Source: Pyrenula massariospora (lineage: Eukaryota > Ascomycota > Eurotiomycetes > Pyrenulales > Pyrenulaceae). From it: a DNA stretch of 64,000 bases. The notes beneath the pieces are model-generated. The model was not told where the DNA came from and did not search any database. It saw only the letters and a list, made by a program, of their open reading frames with translations. The DNA is taken from NCBI GenBank assembly GCA_021030905.1, contig JAGFMI010000002.1, positions 2,356,001 to 2,420,000 on the forward strand. Direction: 5' to 3'. Shown here in pieces: positions 1 through 11,400 of this stretch (position 1 is the stretch's first letter; the number at the start of each line of letters is the position of its first letter). A program made the position numbers and the translations under genes.

Positions 1-9
1 TCTCAAGTT

Positions 10-702
10 TCAAACACACAGCGGCTGTGGCATTCCCGGCTTCGCATTATACGCGATCCTGCCGGCAGGCAAAAAGAAGAGCGCTACCAGTGCCCCATTC
101 CTCACACTAGGATAATGATGTGTGCCCGGGCCTGGTGACGTCCAGCCGGCTCCCTGCCATCCTTGCATTCCCCTCAACTCCGCCGTAGCGTCTAGCTGCA
201 CTACGCAGTTGATCTCGCCGTAGGGATGTGCGTGGTATTGGCCGGAATATTCCTGTTCGCTGGACATGTACACGGTTGTGATGCTGAAGTAGCGGCTTTC
301 GGCGGATGGGAGGGCGATCTTACCGCGGCGGTATTTGGGGCCGTCAAGCTCTAGAAATAGGAGTTAGAGAATGAGTAGAGGTGGAGTGGAATCCTCCAAG
401 TGTAAAGTCACCTGTTTGAGCTACCCAACCTTCTTTAAGGCCCTCTTTGATATACCGGCAAAAGTCCTCGTAATAGGGGTTTCCCGGGCCGTATTCTTTG
501 TTGAGACGCTCTTCGAGACCTTTACCGGGTGTCCTGTTCAGATTAATGAGATAAGTCCTGGAACAGAGATGAATGGGCCACGGCGAGCTCACAAGTCTTG
601 GACCTCTGCGAAGAACTCCTGGCATCGAGACACCAGCTTTCGGGCAGTAGGGTACAGTGCGAAGTCAAGGACCTGAGCCTTGTCTCCGTTGCTCGGTTCC
701 AT
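10..702 (-). CDS. DUF4863 / 4-hydroxylaminobenzoate lyase-like protein
   Basis: Spliced model with three exons (702..593, 533..412, 350..10), 190 residues. The introns are 59 and 61 bases, with GTGAGC and GTGACT donors, and join in frame. The first ATG at 702 opens a short N-terminal exon, and the stop lies at 12..10, so the gene is complete. Recognisable family blocks are NKEYGPGNPYYEDF, YHAHPYGEINCVVQ and GWTSPGPGTHHYP, ending in ALVALFFLPAGRI. These are the hallmarks of the DUF4863 cupin-like family, which includes bacterial PnbB. PnbB converts 4-hydroxylaminobenzoate to protocatechuate, releasing ammonia, in nitrobenzoate breakdown. The His and Glu of the H-x-H-x-x-x-E block and the two His of the THHY block are plausible metal ligands. 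There is no signal peptide, so it is probably cytosolic. The family call is firm; the substrate in this fungus is inference, because most fungal members are untested. Confidence 0.82.
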
Positions 703-2594
703 TTTCAGATATATTGAGAGACAATGAAGCAAGAGAAGTTGGGCAACTTTGGAAGTTCATGAAAGCACCAAGGTTGAGATTTTGGGAAAGCTTGGGGTTT
801 AGGCTTATGTAGGTAGACCACTACCGCTAAAGTTGGAAATTGTCATTCTCAATGAAAGCTCGCCGAAGCCAGCGATCAAATATTCTCTCAAACGAGGCTT
901 GGCTGTGTAATACAACTGTGGTTGGAGACATGGGAGGTCACCAATTCCCCGATCAGGGCCACCGACTACTGCATTTGGAATAGTCTACTTCTGTCCCTTG
1001 CAATCCAAGGCATTCGCACCACAAGCACGTTCATAAGAGTACATGATGAGATTGAGTAAGGGCTTCTGGCGATGAGTGTGATGGCTTTCCATTTTAAATA
1101 GCTAGAGTCTGCTCTCAAAAGATCTCAATACTCTCTGGCTAGCTGAGAGACGCTCGGTAGCAGTTTTTTGGCAAGCTGCGGTTGGACCGATATTGAGTCA
1201 AACGCCCGCTTACGTCAAATTTAGGGCAGAAATCTTTCAATTAAAATTTGTCGATAGCTCAGCTTTCCATTGAAATATTTGGCTGCTGGGAAAGCTCTTC
1301 GTGAGAAAAAGACAGACCATAGAAGTTGGGAAACTCCCGGGGGAAGGCGGTATTGTCCTTGCCGCAACACCGACTAACATCCCGCCAAGATTCATGTCCA
1401 TTATGAGAGAGACGTGCGAAGTTAACAGTGTAGGATGCTCCTTCATTAGAATTTGAAGATTGGACAAGAAGGCATTATGAAAGACTCTGCTTCCCCGTGA
1501 ACATGTGGAAGGGATGCCGCGAAATAGTCTTTCTTTTGGCTACTTCTCTCGTCACAAAGAGCGTTCCGAATCTCTCTCACGATGGATTTTTGCAAAATAT
1601 GCTTATCCTGTTTGACAGCAAGTGGTTGCTAAAGCGTATGGCTTACTTATGAGCCTAAGTTTTGGGAGACTCATTTCGCGTGCACGGAGCCCCGGAGTCA
1701 AGTCCAACTGGTCGCCGGCGGGCACAGACCGCTTGAAACGAGATCGACGCCAGGTCCAGGCTCTCGGCTCATTCCCTCGGCGCGGCTTTCGCACGTCTTC
1801 TCACCAGATACGCTCAACCTCCACAAGCCCTCCACACTTTCCACCTGACCTTTGCAAGTGGCGATGTAACATCTTTTCGGTGTATTGCTGTTTCCTAAAG
1901 CGGTAGATGTAGTGGACTCGGATCGCTTACATGACGATATCGATATCTGGTCTCCTTTGCAATCACATCACTGACGATTTGCATATGTTACACGACTGAC
2001 GCCGCTTTGCTTGTCAATGTTTCCAGTCTATCTCATGTTAGGCGAAACTTGAACTTTCAAGACTGACACTCACCATGGCATAGTCGCTTGTGATCGGCTG
2101 CAACGCTATGACAGCGTACCACTCTTTCCGCTAACGGCCAGTCAAACCTTACACGCTCCCGCTGGGTCATCAATAAGACGATGCACTCCACCTACCACTG
2201 TCGTCACCGCATTCTCGTGTTGAGATTGGTCGCTTTCTCATCGGCTTCTATCTAGTCTCAAAAGGAATGGATATCTTCCTACAGCACTTGGTTCAAACGG
2301 TGCGCGGCCCTTTGCTCTGCGCCATTCTCATCCATCAACAAAGTGTGGGTAACCTGTGTCTCCGGTCTCCTTACATGATCGTGCGCGTGGATCTCTACTC
2401 GGGCTCGCATTCACGGATAAGCTGATGGAGGTAAATTCGTGTCCATCCCCGTGTACTCTTCCACTTCCTTGTGGTGCTGTCAACTGTCATACTTTCCTAC
2501 GTTTGCTAGCTCGTTGATTCTGTATCCCCCCGTAAATCCTCTTTTCCACAGGGACGCTGTGCGTACCACTCTCCTCATCTGCGCGCTCTTTGCA
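703..2594. other. intergenic, no gene recognised
   Basis: This 1.9 kb stretch separates two divergent genes, the DUF4863 gene and the rhodopsin-like gene. The open frames in it are short, lack family motifs and do not extend by plausible splicing. It must hold both promoters, but I could not place a convincing TATA box or other element. Confidence 0.5.
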
Positions 2595-4078
2595 ATGTCA
2601 GACGTTCAATTTGGGGCCGGTGCAGCCGGTACATCATGGGGACTTCTCAGCCCTACTGTGGAGGGTACCTACAGGACTATACAGTACAGAAATGGGGCGA
2701 TTGCGCTGCTGGCTTGCGCATCTGTATTTGTTGCCCTGCGGTAAGAAGCATGCTGTCGATATAAGACTCGCTGACGAGACACTGGGGACAGGATGTTCAC
2801 ACGTATATTCGTCGTTCATAATACAGGCCCAGATGACTATCTCGCCTGTCTTGGACTGGTAGGGCGATTTGGGCCTTTTGCCAAGTGAATTGAAGTCACT
2901 GATTTGGCATAGGCATGCGCGGCCGTTGTTGTTGCAGCCGTGATTGTCGGAGCAAACGCTGGAGTTGGGAAACCACTTCTTCAATTGACCACCGACAATC
3001 TGGTCGAAATTTTGAAGGTTCGCAAGAAGCCAAGTTCTGGTGTCGAATCAGACGCTGACAATGCTAGTCAACATTTTGGTTCGTCCTTGTGGACATCGTT
3101 GGTCTCGTCGCGGTCAAATTGAGTGTCTTGTTTCTATACCGACGAATGACTCCTTCGAGAAAGAGCTTGCTGATTCTTCGAGTCGTCGGAGTCATCGTCA
3201 CTTTACATGGCATTGCTGCTTTTGTGGTAGGAGTACAGCATCTGTTGTTCTTTTCATATGCTAACATAGTAGGGCTCTATCTTTCAATGCACCCCCGTCA
3301 ATGCTTTTTGGAATCCACTTCTCTACTCGACTCACTGCTTTGCCATCCTTCCTTTTGATGTCTTCAACACAGCGTTCAGTATCACAAGTGAGATCGTCAT
3401 CGACCTCTTGCCTATCCCGGTTATCCACCGTCTTCAAGTCTCAAGGCAGAAGAAAGGTCAGCAAGGCCTTTGGTTTCCTTAAATGTGGAAAACTAACCCT
3501 CTACAGCATGCTTGTTCGCTCTTTTAGGAGTCTCTGTGCTTGGTGTTGCTGCAGCTATAGTAAAGCTGGTTGCACTCATCCAGTGGATGCGGTCGGACAA
3601 CATCAACCAGAATTTTGCGCTAGTCCCATTTACGTCGGCGGTCGAGATTTGCATATTTCTGATCACTACGTCGGTGCCTGCAATCCACCCTCTGATGAGG
3701 AAATTCAACAACCGCGTGCTCTCCAAGATTAGCTACCCGAGTTTCTCAAAGATCCACTCGTATCTCTGGTTCAGCAAAGGGCGATCGGGACATCACCATT
3801 CATGTCCCGAGTCTGCATCGGCACGAAAACTGCGGCCGGAGTGCAAAGAAAGCTTCTCGTTCAAGACATCGATGGGCTCGTCGATCGATTCCGGACACAG
3901 CGAATGTAAGTGCGGTTTTCAACTCTTGTCGACCATCTCTACGGTGTCGGAACCCTCGCTGGCTTTCATGGGCTCGCAAAGTGAAACGTATGTCAGCAGA
4001 GGCAGTCGAATAGGAGACGAAGAGTCGCGGCCGCCCAGTCTCTTCACACATTGGGAAGCATCGAGACGATTTGAGTAG
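2595..4078 (+). CDS. rhodopsin-domain (PTH11-like) seven-helix membrane protein
   Basis: Six exons (2595..2740, 2792..2858, 2913..3017, 3068..3226, 3273..3456, 3507..4078) give 410 residues; all five introns are 46-54 bases and phase-consistent. The protein has a short outer N-terminus, about seven hydrophobic segments and a long Ser-rich cytoplasmic tail of roughly 140 residues. Family signatures are GPDDYL after helix 1, GSIFQCTPVNAFWNP with its conserved Cys, and EIVIDLLPIPVIHRLQVS. These define the fungal integral-membrane 'rhodopsin domain' family, related to the PTH11-type receptors used in surface and host sensing. There is no retinal-binding Lys evidence, so it is not expected to be a photoreceptor. 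The acceptor at 3272 is forced, because the AG three bases earlier would create an immediate stop. The last 100 residues look low in conservation, so the end of the model is the least certain part. Confidence 0.85.
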
Positions 4079-5002
4079 GTCGCGGCGTGGTCTATTTTGG
4101 TAGCGAGAGGCAGGGATTGGGATCAGGAAGATGTCTGTGCAGACGGCCAGTCAAGGTGCAGGATGCTGTCTAGTCGGAAATAGCTGCAAGGGCAGATTGC
4201 GGTGGCTTGCGGCCAGGTCTTGGCGTGCCCCTCAATCTCCACCTAAACAATCGTATTTTCTATCAATTCCTCAGATCAACACGAGATACCAAGACTCAAA
4301 GGCACTCGGAACGCGCCGAGACATTTGGTATGATCCTGCCATCATCAACTCAAAAGCCAATCCGGCAGATAGATCGAAATGGCGAGGCATGCCAATCACC
4401 ACTGATGAAGCCAGGAGCTTTGACTGTGGCTCACCACACGGCTTGCATATGAGATGTGACAAGCCAACCGTGCACGGCAGATCGGAAGTAGATTAGCATA
4501 CGGACCCCACAAGCTTGTTTCTTCACCGATCAGGGGTCTGTCCTCGACCTCGTTCGCCCATCTCCACCTTGGTGGCCTTTTCGCCGGCCGGTCGGGACCC
4601 AGGAACCCCTTTGGATATGGGAACAAGCCACGCCTTTGTGAAGCAAGGGAAGCGTCACTTGCAGGGCCTAGTCCCGACTACATCTCGAAAGGTGAATGGC
4701 TTCTACTCGATGCGTTTTCACCAGTCCAAGCGTAGCTTCTGGTTTGGGGCCGCAGACCATTCGCCGGAGTTTCTATCGTATGCTCAGGGGCGTCCAATAT
4801 GCTGGTAAGCAAATTTCCCTCTTCTCGCTGCAGGCGTACAAATCTCTGTCACACACCCAGTCTCTCTGTACAGTCAGCTTGGTCAAGCACGTTCGCTCCT
4901 TACAATTTCTATTCAGCCGCCTTCTCTATCAATTCTTGATCGCTACAAAGTTTAAACCCTTCTCTCGATCATTCAATCGTTGGGACATCACAATCTTTCA
5001 AT
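4079..5002. other. intergenic, promoter side of the CFEM gene
   Basis: No coding frame here has recognisable motifs. The last 150 bases are pyrimidine-rich (CTTCTC and TCTCTC runs before the ATG at 5003), as is common in fungal 5' leader regions. No clear TATA box was seen. Confidence 0.45.
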
Positions 5003-5677
5003 ATGTTTAGTCAGATTTTCTCCCATGCTACTGTTCTGCTGGCCATCTCGACGGTCGCTATAGCTCAGGACCTGAGCGCCTACCCACCGTGCTCGCAAAC
5101 ATGTCTTGCAGAGCAGATCGTCAAGTCGACTTGCTATACGAGCAACACGCAACTTTCTAGTCAAATCTCGTGTCTCTGCAAGGACCAGAGCTACCTTGCC
5201 GGAACTACAAAGGTGAGCATCGATATTACTGCTTGAGGGTCACCGCGTGACGACCTATCTTTGTGACAAGCTGGTAAAACACGGTCACTAACGTGATCTT
5301 TCCACCAGTGTATCCAAGCCGCCTGCTCGCCCGCCGACGGACAAAAGGCATACCAAGTTGGTCTCGGTATCTGCGAACAGGCTGGTGTCCCGGCCGCTCA
5401 GTATTCAAGCCTTGCCCTTGGTGCAGGTGCAACAGCAGCATCAGGCGCCGCTGCTCCCACCGGAGCTTCGAACAGCACTGGATCTGTGACCGGATCCCTA
5501 ACTACCTCTACATCATGCCCATGTAGCACTGGTGGTGGACACGACGCGACTTCAACATCTGCGAGTCAAGCGCAGCCTTCATTCACCGGGGCTGCGGAAG
5601 GGCGGAAAGAGGTGGCGGCTGCTCTGGCTGCGGCAGGATGGGCTGGGATGTTGGGTATGGTTTTGGGTGGTTTGTAA
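5003..5677 (+). CDS. CFEM-domain protein with C-terminal GPI-type signal
   Basis: Two exons (5003..5212, 5309..5677; 96-base intron with a GTGAGC donor) give 192 residues. Residues 1-21 form a signal peptide. A CFEM domain follows, with eight Cys (C30, C34, C44, C57, C59, C71, C76 and one near residue 93) in the family spacing. The intron splits the domain immediately before C71. The second half is a Ser/Thr/Gly/Ala-rich stalk. The protein ends in a hydrophobic stretch (AAALAAAGWAGMLGMVLGGL), as expected for a GPI attachment signal, so it is probably anchored in the plasma membrane or wall. CFEM proteins act in haem/iron acquisition, wall stability or host interaction. The position three residues before the C57-x-C59 pair, usually the haem-ligating Asp, is Gln54 here. 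Haem binding in the classical manner is therefore doubtful. Confidence 0.88.
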
Positions 5678-6486
5678 CATCACGCAGCGGGTCCATACAA
5701 TGAACAAACTTTGGAAACTTTTCTTGTGACGGTCGTGTCATAACAGGAGATGCAGACGGTTGTATAGTTCGGCGCTCGAGGAGAGATGGATAGCTCGGCG
5801 TTACTGAGCGTTTGATCTATCATTGCAAGCAATGTTGGCTGTTCAACTTCTCACTACAGCACTCGACCTCGATCTTTGCCACTGAATCTAAATTGAGGAA
5901 TTTTCCCAGATTGTAGCAGCTTCAGAACTTGCACGTCCAGAGCTTCCACGTGAAAGATAGGTAGGTACTGAGCAGGTCTGAAGTCGCACGGAATATTATC
6001 ACTCCGGACCGATGGAGATAGCGGCGCTTTCAGTCACGGCCCGATCGATGCCAAACCTTCCAACATCTTTATCTCCGCTACGTCAGTATTCCACTTAGCC
6101 ATTTGATTGGTAGCACTAGTGACACAATGGACAAGAGCTTCCCAGATTGGTATGCTTTACGTTCTTCGTCTAAGCCGCTCGGAGCCTTCTGCATTCTTTG
6201 ATATTGAAACCTTGCTTGGGTCTTCTCACAGCCTTTGAACTCGCTTGTAGGGTAGAATACAATCAAAGACTGTCGCCGTCAAAGTCCATGTTGAAAGGAG
6301 AACGTAAACTATCTCCGACACTCACGTTGAGGTCTTCATGATCAAACACTGTGTATAAAGCATCTGTTGTCTTTCTTCAATTTCAAGAGTACAAATTTCC
6401 ATCGGTCATATTTACTATATTAGATTTTCAACGCAAAATACAGCCCAACATTAACAGTCTATATCCTCTGCTATTCTCATCTCAGA
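5678..6486. other. intergenic
   Basis: This holds the 3' region of the CFEM gene and the promoter of the dehydrogenase gene. Apart from the TATA box listed separately, no supported feature was seen. Confidence 0.5.
6354..6359 (+). promoter_or_regulatory. TATA box of the SDR gene
   Basis: TATAAA lies in a GTGTATAAAG context 128 bases upstream of the ATG at 6487, a usual distance for a fungal gene with a leader of 60-100 bases. Confidence 0.5.
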
Positions 6487-7344
6487 ATGACTTCCGAAAT
6501 GAAGACAGTCTTGGTTGTCGGCGGTACGAGTGGTATCGGTGAAGCCTTTGTTCGCAGGTTCCACGCCCTCGGGAAGAAGGTCATCGTCACTGGTCGCCGC
6601 CAGGAGCTTCTCAGCAAATTGAAGGCTGAGCTCCCCGGGGTCGATGCTCGTCAAGTTAGAATCTACTTCCATTTCATCTCACCCTCTTCACTAACAGACT
6701 CGTAGTGGGACATTGCAGACCTTCCCTCCATCCCAGCAGCATCCGCCGCCATCCTGAAGGACTACCCAACGCTCGACACCATCCTCCTTATTGCCGGCTT
6801 CCAGAAGAATCTCGACTTCCTGAACCCTGCCACGTCCACCGATTCCTCAATCGCCGCCGAAGTCACCACCAACGTGACCTCGCAGATGGTCCTCGCCCGT
6901 CACTTCCTCCCTCACCTCCACAAGCTCGCGCAATCTGGCACCAAAACCGCGTTCATGCTGACCTCCTCCGGTCTAGCCTACATTCCCATCGCATCCTACC
7001 CAGTGTACTGCCCCACCAAGGCCGCCATCCACTCCTTTGCGCTGTGCCTCCGACAGCAGGTCAATGCTACTCCAGAGGGGAAGAATGGGAATCTGACCAT
7101 CACGGAGATCGCACCGCCCTATGTGGATACAGCGCTGGACCAGGAACATAGGGAGAAACTGAAGAAGGAAGGCAAAGCTAGCCCGAGGCCACCGCTGAAA
7201 TTGGAGGATTACATGGAGGACACGATGAAGCAGTTGGGAGAGGGCGGCAAGAAGGAGGTAGGTGTAGGCTATTCGGCGCTGGGGGTTGGGCTTTGGCGGG
7301 AGAGCTTTGGGAAGACGATGGGGGAGATGGGTCTGGACTGTTGA
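6487..7344 (+). CDS. short-chain dehydrogenase/reductase (SDR)
   Basis: Two exons (6487..6654, 6706..7344; 51-base intron) give 268 residues. The N-terminus carries a classical Rossmann nucleotide motif GGTSGIG at residues 12-18, followed by VTGRR, where a basic pair suggests NADP(H) preference. The region LLIAGFQKN holds the place of the usual NNAG motif. The serine block is TSSGLAYIP. The catalytic pair is Tyr157-x-x-x-Lys161 in YCPTK, and PPYVDT follows as the usual post-catalytic loop. Length and motifs fit the DltE-like/classical SDR group of cytosolic oxidoreductases acting on small alcohols or ketones; the substrate is unknown. The C-terminus from about residue 210 is charged and then rich in Gly. 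Neighbouring genes give no pathway context. Confidence 0.9.
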
Positions 7345-7644
7345 GAGCTAGACTGGTGAGGTGTGAGATCAAATGGTCATCGGGAGCTCTTGTATCACTC
7401 GTTTTCTTCTCTTTCGATATCGGTTTGTGAAATGAAAGTGGATTAGAAACCTAACGCATCATGCATGTATGGCTGTGACCATCTGTCATATCATCATCGA
7501 CTTCGTCAATTTCGACCCAAATCCCGTAGTAATTCAGTATCAGAAAGCATTGAAGGATAGTCCTTGTCATTGCTAAAATCATCTGCTCCAATCCCTGTTA
7601 ACCGTGGTGTCCCTAACGTATCAGCATTAATGGAGGATCTGAAG
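7345..7644. other. short intergenic region between convergent genes
   Basis: This is about 300 bases between the end of the SDR gene and the end of the micropeptide gene on the other strand. It must contain both 3' ends. No specific terminator signal was identified. Confidence 0.45.
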
Positions 7645-7790
7645 CTAGTTCGGGCAAGTCTGAATGAACGACGTTAGTTCTATATCCTGATTTAAAGCAG
7701 GAAAGCTGTACTCACTGCACCGCAGGATCCGCATGTCTTGCCTCCACCGGAGATGCTGGCACCGCAGGAGGGGCAAGATGAGTGACCCAT
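7645..7790 (-). CDS. 29-residue double-CxxC, metallothionein-like micropeptide
   Basis: Two exons (7790..7716 and 7659..7645; 56-base intron with a GTGAGT donor and CAG acceptor) encode 29 residues. The peptide starts MGHSSCPSCGAS, continues through a GGGK linker and ends CGSCGATCPN. Cys lie at positions 6, 9, 20, 23 and 27, giving two C-x-x-C-G-A knuckles separated by ten residues, with a fifth Cys near the end. The intron falls in phase 0 right after the second knuckle, and exon 2 encodes only four residues and the stop. This layout suits binding of a single zinc or copper ion, in the manner of a tiny zinc ribbon or small fungal metallothionein. I do not recognise a named family. The near-repeat of the knuckle and the clean splice signals argue that it is real despite its size; transcript evidence is lacking. 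Confidence 0.62.
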
Positions 7791-8450
7791 GATGTTCTCG
7801 ACGTGTGGTGATGGGAATGCCTTGTTGTGGGGTCTAGGTTTAAGTACGCACTATTCGTAGCTTGAAAGTTTGTCTTTGTTGACGGCGGGTAGAGCAAGGG
7901 TCGTGGTGCGGTAGAGGGGAAGCTGATGGTCTTATCTATCTCGGAGCTGCCCCGCCTTCTGCGGTCACAAGGCTGCCTTTGGGCATGACGGGAGTGCGAC
8001 CGGTTGGCCACGGACAATTTATCATGGACCCTTTATGTACGACTCTGGATTAGGTAGGCAGGTTTCAGCCTTCAGAGACGGAGAGGGAGTTCGGCGATGC
8101 TCGCTCGGCCCCGAGCTGCTTAAAACTACAAGCTCAACGTCCTTGGCTTAGTCAGTGAACCCCAGCTCTTTCCCCTCGGCTGGGGTATGCTGACTCCTGA
8201 GTCGACACTCCGCCGCCACTAACAGCCTGATACTGCAAGCCCAGCCTGCACTGATACCTCTCTGTGCCGAGCTCCGTATTCGATGACAGCCATCTTCACG
8301 ATTCGCCGTCAAATTCAGGGCGGCCATTCTGACAGGATCGCTGTCGGTTCACGGTGCTGGCAAGATTAGATCGACCCACCTTCCCCGACGCTCCCCAACA
8401 AATCCGAAAAATGACCGCGATTTGAGCAGCCCAAATCAGCGACGACAACG
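7791..8450. other. divergent promoter region between micropeptide gene and hybrid kinase
   Basis: These 660 bases separate two divergent starts. A very short upstream frame begins at 8411 (ATGACC..., stop after four codons), 40 bases before the kinase ATG at 8451, and could act as a minimal uORF. No other element can be supported. Confidence 0.4.
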
Positions 8451-11400
8451 ATGGAGGATCAGGTCCTGGGCGAGGACTTGCCTCTTCCTCCGGCACGGCT
8501 ATTTGAACGCCTTGCACAAATACCCGGATATACCTGGGATCAATCAGTCCGCTTTCTGATTCCTCACTGACGGACCTCAACTGACTTTCCCTGCCAGGTC
8601 GAACCTTTTCATTCCTCCTACGACAATTGGTACGAGGCATGCTTTCGAGGAGAGTATTCATTGCTGATACTATTGCAGGCACGTATACGGAGTCAGACAC
8701 CTTCCCGAGCCAGAGATCTCACGAGCGCCTTCGACCTCCAACGGTCCCAGCCATGGCCCATCATCATCAGGGCGATCTTCCTCTGCCCGCTCCTCTCCCA
8801 AGCTTGATACCCGGCCACGAATCTCGCACCATTTCAGCTCAATAAGCGGCGGATCAGACGGTGAGGTCTCTCCCCTCAAGTCGAATGATCTGGAATCAGT
8901 ATGGATACCAGTAATTGCAAGAGTATCAAGTCACACCGTCCGCATCGAGAGGGAGTTCAATTATAATAAGCAGATAATTGCGACCACGGATCCAGAGTGC
9001 AAACACACCACTCGACCAATCGAGCTCGTTCGTCTTGCGAGCAGTCCTGGCGAAACGCATCCCACAATCGCCTCCATCTTTGAATTCCCCGGTCCCAATT
9101 ACCTACGAGAACTGGTCACCTTTGGCCCGGCTTTCTATGGCACTCGAGGTCGCACGCACAGCTCGGGCGCCACTCCCGGCGAACTAGTTCCTCTGACCGT
9201 CTTCTTTGACTTTGCCATTGGAGCGTGCGAGTGCCTCGAGCTGCTCCACTACGGACGACGGGCTATTCATGGCGAAATCAGAGCCGACGCCTTTCACTTC
9301 AATCGCGAGACCGGCTCTGTCAAATTGGCCAACTCCGGTAATGGACCACGCGCCTTTGAAAATTTACTATCCAGTGAAAGCTGGTCAATCCTCTCTACAC
9401 AGGTTGGTGTGAAGAGCAAGCTTCGATTCATAGCTCCAGAGCAGACTGGCCGACTACCTGCTGAACCGGACTGTCGAACCGACATCTACTCGCTCGGCGT
9501 GCTTTTCTGGGCGATGCTTACGGGCAAACCAGCTTATGACGGTTCAACTCCGATCGATATCATACAGAAGGTTTTGGGTTCCCGGTTGCCTCTTGTCTCC
9601 TCAGAGAGACTAGACATACCCGATGCGGTTTCTCTTATCATCGACAAGATGACGAAGAAGCAGATGAGTGATAGGTACAAATCAGTCAGCGGGCTCAAGC
9701 AGGATCTCGTCACCCTCTCAAAATTGCTCGGCGAAGGTGACCAGGAGGGCATCAACAAATTTGAGATTGGCACCAAGGATGTGTCGTCCTTCTTTGTGCT
9801 TCCAAACAGCACGATCGGGCGAGAGCAAGATATCCGGAAGATTCTCAAGGTCATCGAACGTGCGCACAAAAAGCTACATACGGCGTCGGGGAAAGCAAAA
9901 GCCCAGGCGCTCTACAGCATGAGTTCCAACTCGTCCCTGTCGGAAAGCCGTCTCGACAGTGCCGATATCGCCGACGGCTCTAGCGATTCTAGCTCTCTGA
10001 GCAGACTGCAGTCGAGAAGTAATTCGAACGTTGGGTTCGTATTTGAATCGCCGGGGATTCAGTCTCGTCCCACCGCGATGTCCGATCGAGAGTCGTTACT
10101 CTCAGGCCAGACCAACGGTATCGGACACCAGCAAGCTGACGTCTTGGGCTCGCTGAGAGGACGCAGAAACAGCAACAAATTCAAGCGCAGAGGCCGCTGC
10201 GAAGTCATCACCTTGCTCGGTGCACAGGGCATTGGAAAGACTCAGATCATCCAACACGTTCAGCCTACCGTCCGTCGACACGGCTACTTTGCATGGACGA
10301 AATTTGATCAAGCGCGCTCGGAGCCTTTTGCGCCCCTGCTCAAGGCCATGAGCTCTCTCTTCCGGCAGATCTTTGCGGAAAAGGATGTCGCCACTCCGTA
10401 TCATGAACAGATCCGGAACGTTGCCCGCCCCGTGTGGTCCACTCTGCATCCAATGTTGGACTTGCCAGAACATTTGCTCAAATCGACGACCAGCGGCGTC
10501 ACCTCCGCACCACCTCGGTTCTACCTACAGAAGAGCTCAGAGTCGGCCGACACCTCGCGCGTGAATTCTCTAACTGCGAGCAGTCTCTCAACACTTTCTC
10601 GAGCACCAGGAAACGACTTTCTGCGCGGGCCCCCTTCAACCAAGACTGTGCGCTTCATCAACTCCTTCCTCGAAGTCTTGCGAGCCATGGCAAATGGGAA
10701 GATCATATGTATCGCTCTCGACGACGCCCAGAGCTGTGACGAAGAATCCCTGGAGCTTATCCGGAATATTATCGGCTCACGAACACCGATCGTTCTCATT
10801 CTGTCTGCCCGAAAAGATGCGGACACCTCGTCCTCGACCGTCGAGAAGATCCAGAAGCTCGACAGCAACAACATCATTGACCTGCAGGCCTTGACGGAAG
10901 ACGAAGTCTTCCAATACTGCGCCGTGACCATGCACCAGGAGGTTTCCGCCATCATACCGTTGGCGGCAGTAGTCTATGAGAAGTCGGCGGGCAACCCATT
11001 TTTGATGCGTGAGATCCTCCAGAGCTGCTACGTTAAGAACGCGCTGTGGTTTGACTGGAGGATCGGCGGCTGGCAGTATGATCTCGACCGAATCTTTGCC
11101 GATTTGTCCGCATCGGAGGAAGTGTCGGGACTCGGTGCGAATTTCGTCACTCAGCGACTCCAAGAGATGTCCCTCGCCGCACGGTCCATCCTGGCGTGGG
11201 CGTCGCTGATCGGCTCCTCCTTTTCCTTCTCTCTGATCTTGAAGCTGCTGTCATGTGAAATGCTTTATGATTCAGGAAAAGACCAAGAGTACGATGTTAC
11301 CTGCCCGATGAGGGCCAAACTCGCCCTGCAATCGGAGAATGATGTGATCGAAGGGTTGCAATCGTTGCTCTCGGCCTATGTTCTGACACCCGGAGAAACA

